This document shows positions 7,955-16,505 of a DNA stretch of 64,000 nucleotides, piece by piece; positions within the stretch are counted from its first letter, which is position 1, and every line of letters starts with the position of its first letter. The translations under genes were made by a program, and so were the position numbers. The DNA comes from Actinoallomurus sp963850195 (GTDB lineage Bacteria > Actinomycetota > Actinomycetes > Streptosporangiales > Streptosporangiaceae): assembly GCA_963850195.1 (NCBI GenBank), contig CAWKKD010000006.1, positions 744,001 to 808,000 of the forward strand. The letters run 5' to 3'. The notes under the pieces were generated by a model, which was given only the letters and a program-made list of their open reading frames with translations, did no database searches and had not been told where the DNA came from.

Positions 7955-9169
7955 TCAGGCCAGTGCCTTCTGGAGGTTCTCGTCCAGTGCGGCGAGGAAC
8001 TCCTGCGTGGTCAGCCAGCCCTGGTCCGGGCCGACGAGCAGTGCCAGGTCCTTGGTCATCTGACCGCTCTCGACGGTCTCGATGCAGACCCGCTCCAGCG
8101 TGTTGGCGAAGCCGGTCACCGCGGGGGCGTTGTCGAGCTTGCCGCGGTGAGCCAGGCCACGGCTCCAGGCGAAGATCGACGCGATCGGGTTCGTCGACGT
8201 CGGCTTGCCCTGCTGGTGCTGGCGGTAGTGGCGCGTGACGGTGCCGTGCGCGGCCTCCGCCTCGACCGTACGGCCGTCCGGGGTCATCAGGACCGAGGTC
8301 ATGAGGCCGAGCGAGCCGAAGCCCTGCGCGACGACGTCGGACTGCACGTCACCGTCGTAGTTCTTGGCCGCCCAGACGAAGCCGCCCTCCCACTTGAGAG
8401 CCTGCGCCACCATGTCGTCGATGAGCCGGTGCTCGTAGGTGATCCCGGCGGCCTCGAAGTCGGCCTTGAACTCCGACTCGAAGACCTCGGCGAACAGGTC
8501 CTTGAAACGGCCGTCGTAGGCCTTCAGGATCGTGTTCTTGGTCGACAGGTAGAGGGGGAATCGCCGGTCGAGCGCGTAACGCATCGTCGCGCGCGCGAAG
8601 TCGCGGATCGACTCGTCGTAGTTGTACATCCCCATCGCGACACCGCCGCCGGGGAACTCCGCGACCTGGAACTCCATCGGCTCCGAGCCGTCGGCCGGCT
8701 CGAAGGTGACCGTCAGCTTCCCGGGGCCGGGAACGACGAAGTCGGTGGCGCGGTACTGGTCGCCGTGGGCGTGACGGCCGATGATGATCGGCTGCGTCCA
8801 GCCCGGCACCAGGCGGGGGATGTTGGAGACGACGATCGGCTCACGGAACACGACGCCGCCGAGGATGTTGCGGATGGTGCCGTTCGGCGACCGCCACATC
8901 TTCTTCAGGCCGAACTCCTCGACCCGGTCCTCATCGGGGGTGATCGTCGCGCACTTGACGCCGACGCCGTGCTCCTTGATGGCGTTGGCGGCGTCGATGG
9001 TGACCTGGTCGTCGGTCTGGTCCCGGTATTCCATCCCCAGGTCGTAGTACTTCAGGTCGACGTCCAGGTACGGCAGGATCAGCTGATCCTTGATGAACTT
9101 CCAGATGATCCGAGTCATCTCGTCGCCGTCGAGTTCGACGACGGGGCCCGCTACCTTGATCTTGGGCAT
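7955..9169 (-). CDS. icd: NADP-dependent isocitrate dehydrogenase
   Basis: A 404-residue enzyme that decarboxylates isocitrate to 2-oxoglutarate, of the homodimeric type shared with eukaryotes. It begins MPKIKVAGPVVELDGDEMTR. KCATITPDEDRVEEF, MWRSPNGTIRNILGG and AHGTVTRHYRQHQ are diagnostic. The reading frame is open well upstream, but the ATG at 9167-9169 has a strong AGGAAGGGA before it and gives the normal length. Confidence 0.96.
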   Translation of the reverse strand: MPKIKVAGPVVELDGDEMTRIIWKFIKDQLILPYLDVDLKYYDLGMEYRDQTDDQVTIDAANAIKEHGVGVKCATITPDEDRVEEFGLKKMWRSPNGTIRNILGGVVFREPIVVSNIPRLVPGWTQPIIIGRHAHGDQYRATDFVVPGPGKLTVTFEPADGSEPMEFQVAEFPGGGVAMGMYNYDESIRDFARATMRYALDRRFPLYLSTKNTILKAYDGRFKDLFAEVFESEFKADFEAAGITYEHRLIDDMVAQALKWEGGFVWAAKNYDGDVQSDVVAQGFGSLGLMTSVLMTPDGRTVEAEAAHGTVTRHYRQHQQGKPTSTNPIASIFAWSRGLAHRGKLDNAPAVTGFANTLERVCIETVESGQMTKDLALLVGPDQGWLTTQEFLAALDENLQKALA

Positions 9170-9287
9170 GCTGTAGCTGTCCCTTCCTGCCTCGTGGTAG
9201 CGACGGCCCGGTCGGCTCGCCGGCTCCACACTGGTCAGCAGTCCTTCGTTAGGCTCAACGCCGAGGCTATCGGAGGACGGACAGCGC

Positions 9288-9560
9288 TCAGCCCGTGGTC
9301 CCCTTCGCGACAAACGCGACAAGGGTGATCCCAACCGCGGCCAACGCCATGAGCAGCACATCCAGCCACCGCCGCCGTACGGCCAGCATGCCGACCTGGC
9401 TTTCAGGCAACACAAGACGAGCCAGCGCACCGATGAACACCGCCGCGGCGATCAGCATGCTCCCGCGCCGGAAATGGTTGGTCGCCACCACCGCGAGACC
9501 GGCCCCGACCCCGCACAGTACGAAGGCGTACGGGAGCTGACCCAGCCAGCGCGGCGCCAC
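9288..9560 (-). CDS. DUF3017 family membrane protein, apparently frameshifted at its N-terminus
   Basis: The 90 residues from the GTG at 9560 contain the conserved DUF3017 core: LGQLPYAFVLCGVGAGLAVV, then LIAAAVFIGALARLVLP and WLDVLLMALAAVGITLVAFV, giving three membrane helices. In actinobacteria this gene sits beside folD or mdh, as here. No good ribosome site precedes 9560. Instead, a well-supported ATG at 9685 (AGAGGGC before it) opens another frame encoding MSQEYGSSESQGAPSTEAHP and a Pro-rich stretch, which is lost just before the core. One extra base in the G-runs at 9593-9604 would fuse the two, so this is either a frameshift or a sequencing error. Function is unknown. Confidence 0.7.
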   Translation of the reverse strand: MAPRWLGQLPYAFVLCGVGAGLAVVATNHFRRGSMLIAAAVFIGALARLVLPESQVGMLAVRRRWLDVLLMALAAVGITLVAFVAKGTTG

Positions 9561-10023
9561 CGGCCGCGACTGCTTGGGGGTCGCTCCTCGCTGGGGGGAG
9601 GGGGCGTCCGAGGCCCCGGCACGACCGGGTGGGCCTCCGTCGACGGCGCCCCTTGGGACTCCGAGGAGCCGTACTCCTGTGACATGCCCTCTATCTTGTC
9701 AGCGCTCGGCCGCTGGCTCACATCAGAAGCGGAACCTCGGATCTGGAGCCCTTGGATCCGGAGCCCCGCTCCGCTCGTTCGGTTCGTTCCGCCGAGGCAC
9801 TCGGCGGCGTACTTCTCGCCCGGCTCTCGACCCACTCTCGCCGCACGTGTGGTTGCACGCGACGCGTTAGCCTCCATTGAGTCCCAGATAGCCCCATCGG
9901 CGACTTCTCCCCCATGCATTCACAAATGCACCATCAGCCACAGATGTGGGCCGTCCAAAATGCTCGTCATGTCACAGAAATCCCGGTGTACTAGGCCCTA
10001 CCGACGGGTAGGAGGGTGTGACC

Positions 10024-10062
10024 ATGGCCGCTCCGGGTAACCCGCCAGACAGGGGTCGCTAA
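10024..10062 (+). CDS. Candidate 12-residue upstream ORF before the FHA gene
   Basis: ATG at 10024 opens a mini-ORF (MAAPGNPPDRGR, then TAA). AGGAGG at 10010-10015 precedes it with an ideal 8-base gap. It ends 18 bases before the FHA gene start. A 6-bp stem with a GACG tetraloop (9997-10002 with 10007-10012) overlaps the ribosome site and could mask it. The rest of the gap 9686-10080 shows no other gene. Translation of this peptide is inference. Confidence 0.4.
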   Translation: MAAPGNPPDRGR

Positions 10063-10080
10063 CTAGCTTGGAGGACCGCG

Positions 10081-10818
10081 GTGGAGGGCCCGTTCATTCG
10101 GATCGAGGAAAGCGGCACAGTTCTACCATTGCGGCCCGAGGTGACGACGATCGGACGCGGGCGGGGAGTCGATATCAGACTCGATGAGCCCAGCGTCTCC
10201 CGGCTGCACGCCGAGCTGGTCAGACGTGGCCCGTACGTCTACGTCGTAGATCTCGGTCTGTCGCGCAACGGAACGCGGGTCAACGGGCGTCCCATCGCCC
10301 GCCGCGTCCTGGAAGACGGCGACGTGGTGAGCTTCGGCGCCGCCCGCTGTCGCATGGGTGGCATCCCGCGCGAGGACGTCGATCCCGACGTCGAGCTGCG
10401 GCGTGCCGTCGCACCGGAGCTGACACGGCGTGAGATCGACGTTCTCACGTCGCTGTGTCGTCCAGCCCTGTCGGACGAGGCGTTCGTGGCCCCGGCCACC
10501 GCGCGTGAGATCGCGACGGACCTCGTCGTGACGGAGGCCGCGGTCAAGCAACACCTGCTGCGGCTCTACCAGAAGTTCCGCATCCCGGAGGGCGCCAACC
10601 GACGCACCCGGCTGGCCAACGAGGTCATCGCACTAGGCCTCGTACGCCCGCTGCCACCGGTCCACGTCCCACCCCAGGGCGGCCGCACCCCAGAGGGCGC
10701 GCGACGACCAGGAGCCCCAGGCGCCCCGGGAACGGCTCCCGGCGCCCCCGGCCCAGGCACCGGCCGCCAACCAGCCCCACCCCGCCAACCGAGCACCCCC
10801 GGCCGCCGCGCAAGCTGA
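10081..10818 (+). CDS. FHA domain protein with LuxR-like helix-turn-helix region
   Basis: A 245-residue cytoplasmic protein. The N-terminal forkhead-associated domain (residues about 5-85) shows TTIGRGRGVDIRLDEPSVSRLHAEL, then LSRNGTRVNGRPI, which are the phosphothreonine-binding loops. The middle (about 110-185) has LTRREIDVLTSLCRP and ATDLVVTEAAVKQHLLRLYQKF, resembling a LuxR/GerE helix-turn-helix. The tail is Pro/Gly/Ala-rich and disordered. Start GTG at 10081 follows GGAGG. It is probably a Ser/Thr-kinase-responsive regulator; target genes are unknown. It interrupts the usual folD-DUF3017 neighbourhood. Confidence 0.85.
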   Translation: MEGPFIRIEESGTVLPLRPEVTTIGRGRGVDIRLDEPSVSRLHAELVRRGPYVYVVDLGLSRNGTRVNGRPIARRVLEDGDVVSFGAARCRMGGIPREDVDPDVELRRAVAPELTRREIDVLTSLCRPALSDEAFVAPATAREIATDLVVTEAAVKQHLLRLYQKFRIPEGANRRTRLANEVIALGLVRPLPPVHVPPQGGRTPEGARRPGAPGAPGTAPGAPGPGTGRQPAPPRQPSTPGRRAS

Positions 10819-11013
10819 CCCTGTGCCGCGGTCCTGAGCATCAGCATGCCCAGGACCGCCGCGCGGGTCAGAGCCGAGGTACGAAGTTATCCACAGACCG
10901 ACTTCGCCGCCCCGCGGGGCGGCGCCCCGCTGGACAATGGAAGTGGGCTGATGCCCCCCGGGCGGGCGGGGACTGCCTCCCGGCCAGGACTGCCTCCGGG
11001 CGGGGGCTGCGGG

Positions 11014-11862
11014 TCAGGAGAGGCGTTCGGCGGATTCGACGACGTTGGCCAGCAGCATCGCGCGGGTCATGGGGCCTACGCCTCCCGGCATCGGGGCGAT
11101 CCAGCCTGCGACCTCGTGGACGCCTGGGTCGACGTCTCCGGCAAGGCCGGCGTCGGTGCGGGTGATGCCGACGTCGAGGACGGCCGCGCCCGGCTTGACC
11201 ATGTCGGCCGTCAGCAGCCCGGGTACTCCGGCCGCGACCACGATGATGTCGGCGCCGCGCGTGTGTGCGGCGAGGTCCTTGGTGCCGGTGTGGCAGGTGG
11301 TCACGGTGGCGTTCTCCGACCGGCGGGTGAGCAGGAGGCCGAGTGAGCGGCCGACCGTGATGCCGCGGCCGATCACGGTGACGTCGGCGCCGCGCAGCGG
11401 GACGTCGAACCTCCGCAGCAGGTCGACGATGCCGCGTGGCGTGCACGGGAGTGCGCCCGGCTGCATGAGGACGAGGCGGCCGAGGTTGACCGGGTGCAGG
11501 CCGTCGGCGTCCTTGAGCGGGTCGATCCGTTCGAGGACGCGCTGCTCGTCGAGGCCCTTGGGCAGCGGGAGCTGGACGATGTAGCCGGTGCAGGTCGGGT
11601 CGGCGTTGAGCTCGTCGACGACCGCCTCGACCTCGTCCTGCGTGGCGGTGGCGGGCAGGTCGCGCCGGATGCTCGAGATCCCGACCTCGGCGCAGTCGCG
11701 GTGCTTGCCGGCGACGTACGCGTGGCTTCCCGGGTCGTCGCCGACGAGCACGGTGCCCAGCCCCGGCGTGATGCCCCGCGCGCGCAGTGCGTCGACGCGC
11801 ACCTTCAGCTCGGTGCGGATCGCCGCTGCGGTCGCCTTGCCATCGAGAATCTGTGCCGTCAC
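11014..11862 (-). CDS. folD: Bifunctional methylenetetrahydrofolate dehydrogenase/cyclohydrolase
   Basis: A 282-residue enzyme making 10-formyltetrahydrofolate for purine synthesis. Key features are the substrate-site Y-x-x-x-K in HAYVAGKHRDC, IVQLPLPKGLD, the NADP-binding IGRGITVGRSLGLLL, and the C-terminal APMPGGVGPMTRAMLLAN. Start GTG at 11862 (VTAQILDGKA) is chosen because GAAGGAG precedes it; the frame is open upstream. The gene lies downstream of purH and purN on the same strand, linked by function, with a terminator between. Confidence 0.96.
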   Translation of the reverse strand: MTAQILDGKATAAAIRTELKVRVDALRARGITPGLGTVLVGDDPGSHAYVAGKHRDCAEVGISSIRRDLPATATQDEVEAVVDELNADPTCTGYIVQLPLPKGLDEQRVLERIDPLKDADGLHPVNLGRLVLMQPGALPCTPRGIVDLLRRFDVPLRGADVTVIGRGITVGRSLGLLLTRRSENATVTTCHTGTKDLAAHTRGADIIVVAAGVPGLLTADMVKPGAAVLDVGITRTDAGLAGDVDPGVHEVAGWIAPMPGGVGPMTRAMLLANVVESAERLS

Positions 11863-11964
11863 GCGTACTCCTTCGCCGGCGGCCACTGACGAGCCGCCCG
11901 GCCGTTGTCTCGGTTGCTGCACTCCCGGCTCATTCTCTCAGCCGCCCTCCGAGCACGCCCACAA

Positions 11965-11998
11965 GCGGGCGGCCGCCGAAACCCGGCAGGCCGCCCGC
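11965..11998 (-). terminator. Terminator hairpin between purH and folD
   Basis: A perfect 10-bp GC-rich stem (11965-11974 with 11989-11998) and 14-base loop lie 17 bases beyond the purH stop codon. Confidence 0.6.
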
Positions 11999-12014
11999 GT
12001 GAGTCAAGTGCCGG

Positions 12015-13571
12015 TCAGTGGAAGAAGTGACGGACGCCGGTGAAGTAGAGCGTGACTCCGGCCTTCTCCGCCGCCTCGATGACCTCGTCGTCGCGCACCG
12101 AGCCGCCGGGCTCGACGATCGCGCGTACGCCGGCGTCGGCGAGGACCTGGAGCCCGTCGGGGAACGGGAAGAAGGCGTCCGAGGCGCCCACCGCGCCGCT
12201 CGCGCGCTCGCCCGCGCGTGAGACCGCCAGGCGGGCCGAGTCGACCCGGTTGACCTGTCCCATGCCGACGCCGACGGTGGCGCCGCCGGAGGCCAGCAGG
12301 ATCGCGTTGGACTTCACGGAACGGCAGGCGCGCCAGGCGAAGGCGAGGTCGCGCAGCGTCTCCTCGTCGGCGGCCGTGCCGGTCTTCAGCTCCCAGGCGG
12401 CCGGGTCGTCGCCGGGAGCGTCGATCCGGTCGACGGTCTGGGTCAGCAGGCCGCCGTCGATACGCCGGTACTCCGTGGTGCCGGCCGGGCCCTCGGGGCA
12501 GACCAGGAGCCGGATGTTCTTCTTCACGGTCAGCAGGCTCAGGGCCTCGTCCTCGAAGCCCGGGGCCACGACGACCTCGGTGAAGACGTCGGCGACCTGG
12601 CGCGCCATCTCGGCCGTCACCGGCCGGTTGGTCGCGATCACGCCGCCGAACGCCGACAGCGGGTCGCAGGCGTGCGCCTTGCGGTGCGCCTCGGCCAGGT
12701 CGGCGCCGATCGCGATCCCGCACGGGTTGGCGTGCTTGATGATCGCCACGCACGGCTCGTCGAAGTCGTACGCGGAGCGGTGCGCCGCGTCGGCGTCGAC
12801 GTAGTTGTTGTAGGACATCTCCTTGCCGTGCAGCTGCTCGGCCCTGGCGAGGCCGTCGCCGCCGGAGGTGTAGAGCGCGGCGCGCTGGTGGGGGTTCTCC
12901 CCGTATCGCAGCACGGCCTTGCGCTCCCACACGGCGCCGAGGTCCTTCGGCCAGCCGCTCTCGGTCCCGACCTCGTCGGGCGCGTAGGCGTTGGCGAACC
13001 AGCCGGCCACCGCGACGTCGTACGCGGCGGTGTGCCCGTACGCCGCCGCCGCCAGCCGCTTGCGCTCCTCCAGGTCGAACCCGCCCCGGCGTACGGCCTC
13101 GAGCACCGCGTCATAGCCGCGCGGGTCGACGACGACCGCGACGCTCTGGTGGTTCTTCGCGGCGCCGCGCACCATCGCGGGCCCGCCGATGTCGATCTGC
13201 TCGACGATCTCGTCGGGACCGGCGCCGGAGGCCACGGTCCGCTCGAACGGGTAGAGGTTCGAGATCAGTAGGTCGAACGGCTCGACGTGCAGGTCCTCGA
13301 GCTGCTGCACGTGGTCGGGGTTGCGTCGGTCGGCGAGCAGGCCGGCGTGCACCTTGGGGTGCAGGGTCTTGACCCGGCCGTCCAGGCATTCGGGGAAGCC
13401 GGTGAGCTTCTCCACCTTCATGACGGGGACGCCGGCGTCGGCGATGCGGGCCGCCGTCGAGCCGGTGGAGACGATCTCCACGCCGGCCGCGTGCAGTCCC
13501 TTGGCGAGCCCTTCCAGACCCGCCTTGTCGTAGACACTGATGAGCGCACGCTTGATCGCGATGCGGGTCAC
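12015..13571 (-). CDS. purH: Bifunctional AICAR transformylase/IMP cyclohydrolase
   Basis: A 518-residue enzyme catalysing the last two steps of IMP synthesis. The N-terminal MGS-like cyclohydrolase domain starts RALISVYDKAGLEGLAKGL and contains GRVKTLHPKVHAGLLADR. The C-terminal transformylase domain has the catalytic Lys-His in AIIKHANPCG and ends VTLYFTGVRHFFH. GTG at 13571 overlaps the purN stop by four bases (GTGA), so the two are translationally coupled. A GAGG lies about 7 bases upstream of the start. The frame is open far upstream, but that part is not protein-like. Confidence 0.97.
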   Translation of the reverse strand: MTRIAIKRALISVYDKAGLEGLAKGLHAAGVEIVSTGSTAARIADAGVPVMKVEKLTGFPECLDGRVKTLHPKVHAGLLADRRNPDHVQQLEDLHVEPFDLLISNLYPFERTVASGAGPDEIVEQIDIGGPAMVRGAAKNHQSVAVVVDPRGYDAVLEAVRRGGFDLEERKRLAAAAYGHTAAYDVAVAGWFANAYAPDEVGTESGWPKDLGAVWERKAVLRYGENPHQRAALYTSGGDGLARAEQLHGKEMSYNNYVDADAAHRSAYDFDEPCVAIIKHANPCGIAIGADLAEAHRKAHACDPLSAFGGVIATNRPVTAEMARQVADVFTEVVVAPGFEDEALSLLTVKKNIRLLVCPEGPAGTTEYRRIDGGLLTQTVDRIDAPGDDPAAWELKTGTAADEETLRDLAFAWRACRSVKSNAILLASGGATVGVGMGQVNRVDSARLAVSRAGERASGAVGASDAFFPFPDGLQVLADAGVRAIVEPGGSVRDDEVIEAAEKAGVTLYFTGVRHFFH

Positions 13572-14173
13572 CCGATCCTCACTTTCCTGCTGTCGATGGT
13601 CCATCCCTCGCGGACCAGGCGGCCCACGGTCCGCACGAGCAGCGGCCGCTCGGCGGCCTTGATGCGCTCGTGCAGCGAGTCTTCGTCGTCGTCGTCGAGG
13701 ACGGGCACGGCCTCCTGCGCGATGATCGGGCCGGTGTCCACCCCCGCGTCGACGAAATGCGCCGTGCACCCGGTCACCTTGGCGCCGTGCTCGAGGGCGT
13801 CGCGCGCGGCGTGCGTACCGGGGAACGAGGGCAGCAGCGCGGGGTGTGTGTTGATCACTCGGCCGCCGTACCGGTCGAGGAAGCGCTTGCCGAGGATCTT
13901 CATGAATCCGGCGGAGACCACCAGGTCGGGCGCATGTTCGGCGACCGCCTCGGTGAGCGCTGCGTCCCAGGCGTCGCGGCTGTCATGGTCCTTGACGCGG
14001 GTGATGAAGGTCGGCACTGCGGCGCGGGTGGCGCGGGCCAGCCCCTCGATCCCGTCGCGATCCGCGCCCACGGCGGCCACGTGGGCTCCGTAGGCCGGGT
14101 CGGCACACGCGTCGAGAAGCGCCTGTAGGTTGGTCCCCGCACCGGAGACGAGGACGACGAGCCGGGCGGACAC
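13568..14173 (-). CDS. purN: Phosphoribosylglycinamide formyltransferase
   Basis: A 201-residue enzyme transferring formyl from 10-formyltetrahydrofolate to GAR. The N-terminus reads RLVVLVSGAGTNLQALLDAC. The catalytic Asn-His pair is in INTHPALLPSFPG, and the catalytic Asp is in VDTGPIIAQEAV. Start GTG at 14173 follows GGGAG with a 5-base gap. It overlaps purH by four bases. A conserved purN-purH pair next to a DUF6350 gene matches M. tuberculosis Rv0955-purN-purH. Confidence 0.96.
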   Translation of the reverse strand: MSARLVVLVSGAGTNLQALLDACADPAYGAHVAAVGADRDGIEGLARATRAAVPTFITRVKDHDSRDAWDAALTEAVAEHAPDLVVSAGFMKILGKRFLDRYGGRVINTHPALLPSFPGTHAARDALEHGAKVTGCTAHFVDAGVDTGPIIAQEAVPVLDDDDEDSLHERIKAAERPLLVRTVGRLVREGWTIDSRKVRIG

Positions 14174-14262
14174 CGTGACTCCCAGGAGATAACGACTGGT
14201 GGCGGGCCGTCCCAGCCTATCGGCCGTCGGCCCGCCCGGTTCAGCCAACACCAGGAGGATCT

Positions 14263-14733
14263 GTGAGCGACGCCCCAGGCCCGGGCGAAAGCGGGCCGCA
14301 GACGCAGGTTCCCGCGCCTCCCCCGCCCCCGCCGTTGCCCCCGACCGCCGCCGAGCGCGGCGGCATGCGCGCGCTGTTCCTCGGGATGGCCGGGCTGGTC
14401 TTCACGTTTCTGTTCCTGCCGGTCGGGGTCGTGCTGTGCGTCGCCGCCATCGTCAGCGGGGTGCGCGCGCGGCGCCGCGCGCGGCGGGTCCTGGCGCCGG
14501 CACCCGGCGCGGTGCCCGGCGCCGTCCTCGGTGCGATCGGCGTGGCGCTGTCGTGCGTGTCGATCGCGCTCGCGGCCGTCGTGTGGAACGACCTGAACCA
14601 CTACACGCAGTGCCGCGAGTCGGCGATCACCATCGACGACCGGCAGTCCTGCCAGGACCAGTACTTCCCCCGCATGGAGCGCCGCCTGCACATCCCGCAG
14701 GGCTCGCTCGAGCGTCACCGCACCTGGTTCTAG
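14263..14733 (+). CDS. Small Pro-rich membrane protein (DUF4190-like)
   Basis: A 156-residue protein. The cytoplasmic N-terminus is Pro-rich (VPAPPPPPPLPPTAAERGG). Two membrane helices follow near residues 44-67 and 84-107, separated by an Arg-rich loop (SGVRARRRARRVL), the layout of DUF4190-type proteins. The outer tail has two Cys residues (QCRES, QSCQDQ) that may pair. Start GTG at 14263 follows AGGAGG at 14253-14258. Its TAG overlaps the TAG of the convergent DUF6350 gene by four bases (CTAG). Function is unknown. Confidence 0.72.
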   Translation: MSDAPGPGESGPQTQVPAPPPPPPLPPTAAERGGMRALFLGMAGLVFTFLFLPVGVVLCVAAIVSGVRARRRARRVLAPAPGAVPGAVLGAIGVALSCVSIALAAVVWNDLNHYTQCRESAITIDDRQSCQDQYFPRMERRLHIPQGSLERHRTWF

Positions 14734-16160
14734 GGTCTGTCGCGCTTCCGCCGCAGCGGTGAGACCGAGCCCGGCTCGGTGCGCGGCGGCGGCACGCCCG
14801 GAAGTCCGCCGTCGTTGATGGGGATGACCCCGTCCGGAAGCGGCTGCTCCACCGACGCGAGCACCGGCTCCGGGTCCACGAACTCCAGCTGGTCGGGGAT
14901 CCGGGGCACGGGCTTGCCGGGCGCCTTCTCGTCGCGGGTCGGCGCCTCGGCGGCCACCGGTGCCCGGCGCAGTAGCTGCCAGTTGGCGGCCCAGGCGGCG
15001 ATGGCCGCCGAGACGCCCACCTCCAGCGCGGCCATCAGGCCGGTCTGCCACGCCGACGGACCCATCACGGCCATGCGCTGGCCGCCCAGGGGCCCGCCCG
15101 ACAGTGCGGCCAGAATCGCGATCACGCCGCCGGTCAGCACGCCGCACACGAAGCCCCACAGCGGCGCGGCCTCGCTCACCGCGCTCGGCAGCGCCCGTAC
15201 GGTCATGATCCCGCCGACGATGCCGGCCGCGAACGGCGCGGCGAGCGCCAGCAGGGAGACCAGCGGCGCCGGGCCCGGCGCGGGCAGCGCGGCGAACGGC
15301 GGGAACGACGGGATCATCCCGATGAACACCCCGGTCGGTGACACGCTCGTGCCCGCCCCGACCGCGAACCCGGGCCCGACCGCGTACGACACGGCCCACA
15401 GCACGGCGTTCGGCAGGTACGCCACCGCGACCAGCGACAGCAGGATGCCGCCGATGATGCCGGGCTTGAGCACCTCGTAGAGGTTCGCGACCTCCGTCGG
15501 GTGGAACGCCATCGACGCCAGGAAGATCAACAGTCCGAAGCCGAGCAGCACGCCGGTCGCGCCGGTGACGCCCACGGCGAGCGAACGGGTCCGGAGCGGG
15601 AGCAGGCCCAGCATGGCCTTCCACGGCGAGCCCTCGTTCGTGGTGGCGACCAGGGCGCGCGCGGCGCCGAGGCCACCCGCGACCATCGCCAGCAGGAAGC
15701 ACACCAGCAGCGCCTGCCAGGCCGACGGTGCGACGACGGTCGACCGGACCAGAAGCGAGAGCAGGCACGCGAGCACGGCGTACGGGAGGGCGAGCGACAG
15801 CGAGGCGTGCACCACGCCGACCCGGTAGCGGCCCTTCAGCCGCCCCGTACGCGCGATCCACCCGCCGCCGCGGAACAGCAGCGCGCCCGGCAGCACGATC
15901 AGGCCGAGGGGCAGCAGCCCGACCCGGCCATGCGGCACGGAGAAGCCCGCGTGGTGGGCGACGAGCCAGAAGCTGACCGCGGTACGGAACACCCCCGGCA
16001 GGCCGGTACCGAGCGCCGTGCGCGGCGCGGCGATCCAGCCGATGAGCGTGACCGTCGTGAGCGTCGTGAGGCCCAATCCGGCGCACCACGCGGCCGCGAC
16101 GAACCCCGTGACGGCGAGCGGCCGGGTCTGCGGCTCGGAGGCGTGATGGGGCTCGGTCAC
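14730..16160 (-). CDS. DUF6350 family polytopic membrane protein
   Basis: A protein of about 476 residues with some ten hydrophobic helices, for example LVCFLLAMVAGGLGAARALV, GVLLGFGLLIFLASM and GIIGGILLSLVAVAYLPNAV. A hydrophilic C-terminal tail ends PLRRKRDRP. Position between sucD and purN matches the DUF6350 protein Rv0955 of M. tuberculosis. I prefer GTG at 16160 (VTEPHHASEP); the frame is open to an ATG at 16343, but that extension is Arg/Pro-rich and unlike protein. Function is unknown. Confidence 0.85.
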   Translation of the reverse strand: MTEPHHASEPQTRPLAVTGFVAAAWCAGLGLTTLTTVTLIGWIAAPRTALGTGLPGVFRTAVSFWLVAHHAGFSVPHGRVGLLPLGLIVLPGALLFRGGGWIARTGRLKGRYRVGVVHASLSLALPYAVLACLLSLLVRSTVVAPSAWQALLVCFLLAMVAGGLGAARALVATTNEGSPWKAMLGLLPLRTRSLAVGVTGATGVLLGFGLLIFLASMAFHPTEVANLYEVLKPGIIGGILLSLVAVAYLPNAVLWAVSYAVGPGFAVGAGTSVSPTGVFIGMIPSFPPFAALPAPGPAPLVSLLALAAPFAAGIVGGIMTVRALPSAVSEAAPLWGFVCGVLTGGVIAILAALSGGPLGGQRMAVMGPSAWQTGLMAALEVGVSAAIAAWAANWQLLRRAPVAAEAPTRDEKAPGKPVPRIPDQLEFVDPEPVLASVEQPLPDGVIPINDGGLPGVPPPRTEPGSVSPLRRKRDRP

Positions 16161-16456
16161 CTCGTCGAGATCCTCGGTGGCGTGCGACGCGGGCGGTCGT
16201 GGCCGCTTGGCACCCGCCGGCCTCGCGGCGGGCGGTCGCGTCGGCCGAACACGGTCGGCCGCGTCGGCCGGGTCAGAAGGGAGCCGTCGGGCACCGCTGT
16301 GCGGCCCGCTCCGCTCGCTCCGTCGGGGTCGCTCCCGGCCCATCGGTCACTCACCGTTCCTCGCTGCTGGCGGGCATACGGAGGCCATGCTGGCAGCACC
16401 GAGGCGTACGACACCGGCGCCCTTCCGGCGTGTCGCGGGTTCGGCGCGCGAACGAG

Positions 16457-16493
16457 GACGCCCCGGCGACCGATGGTGCGGTGCCGGGGCGTC
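16457..16493 (-). terminator. Terminator hairpin downstream of sucD
   Basis: A perfect 11-bp stem (16457-16467 with 16483-16493) and 15-base loop lie 13 bases after the sucD stop and mark the end of the sucCD operon. Confidence 0.65.
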
Positions 16494-16505
16494 AGCGTCG
16501 TACGG

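Noticed and set aside
7019..9328. A 769-codon open frame on the plus strand over mdh and icd
   Set aside because: It is antisense to two unmistakable enzymes. Long antisense frames are usual at this GC content.
10887..10895. TTATCCACA, a perfect DnaA box, before folD
   Set aside because: A single site without a cluster, AT-rich region or dnaA/dnaN nearby is not an origin; it could be chance.
13900..16089. A 729-codon reverse-strand frame over purN and the DUF6350 gene
   Set aside because: It is Arg/Pro-rich, with no domain likeness, and out of frame with the real genes.
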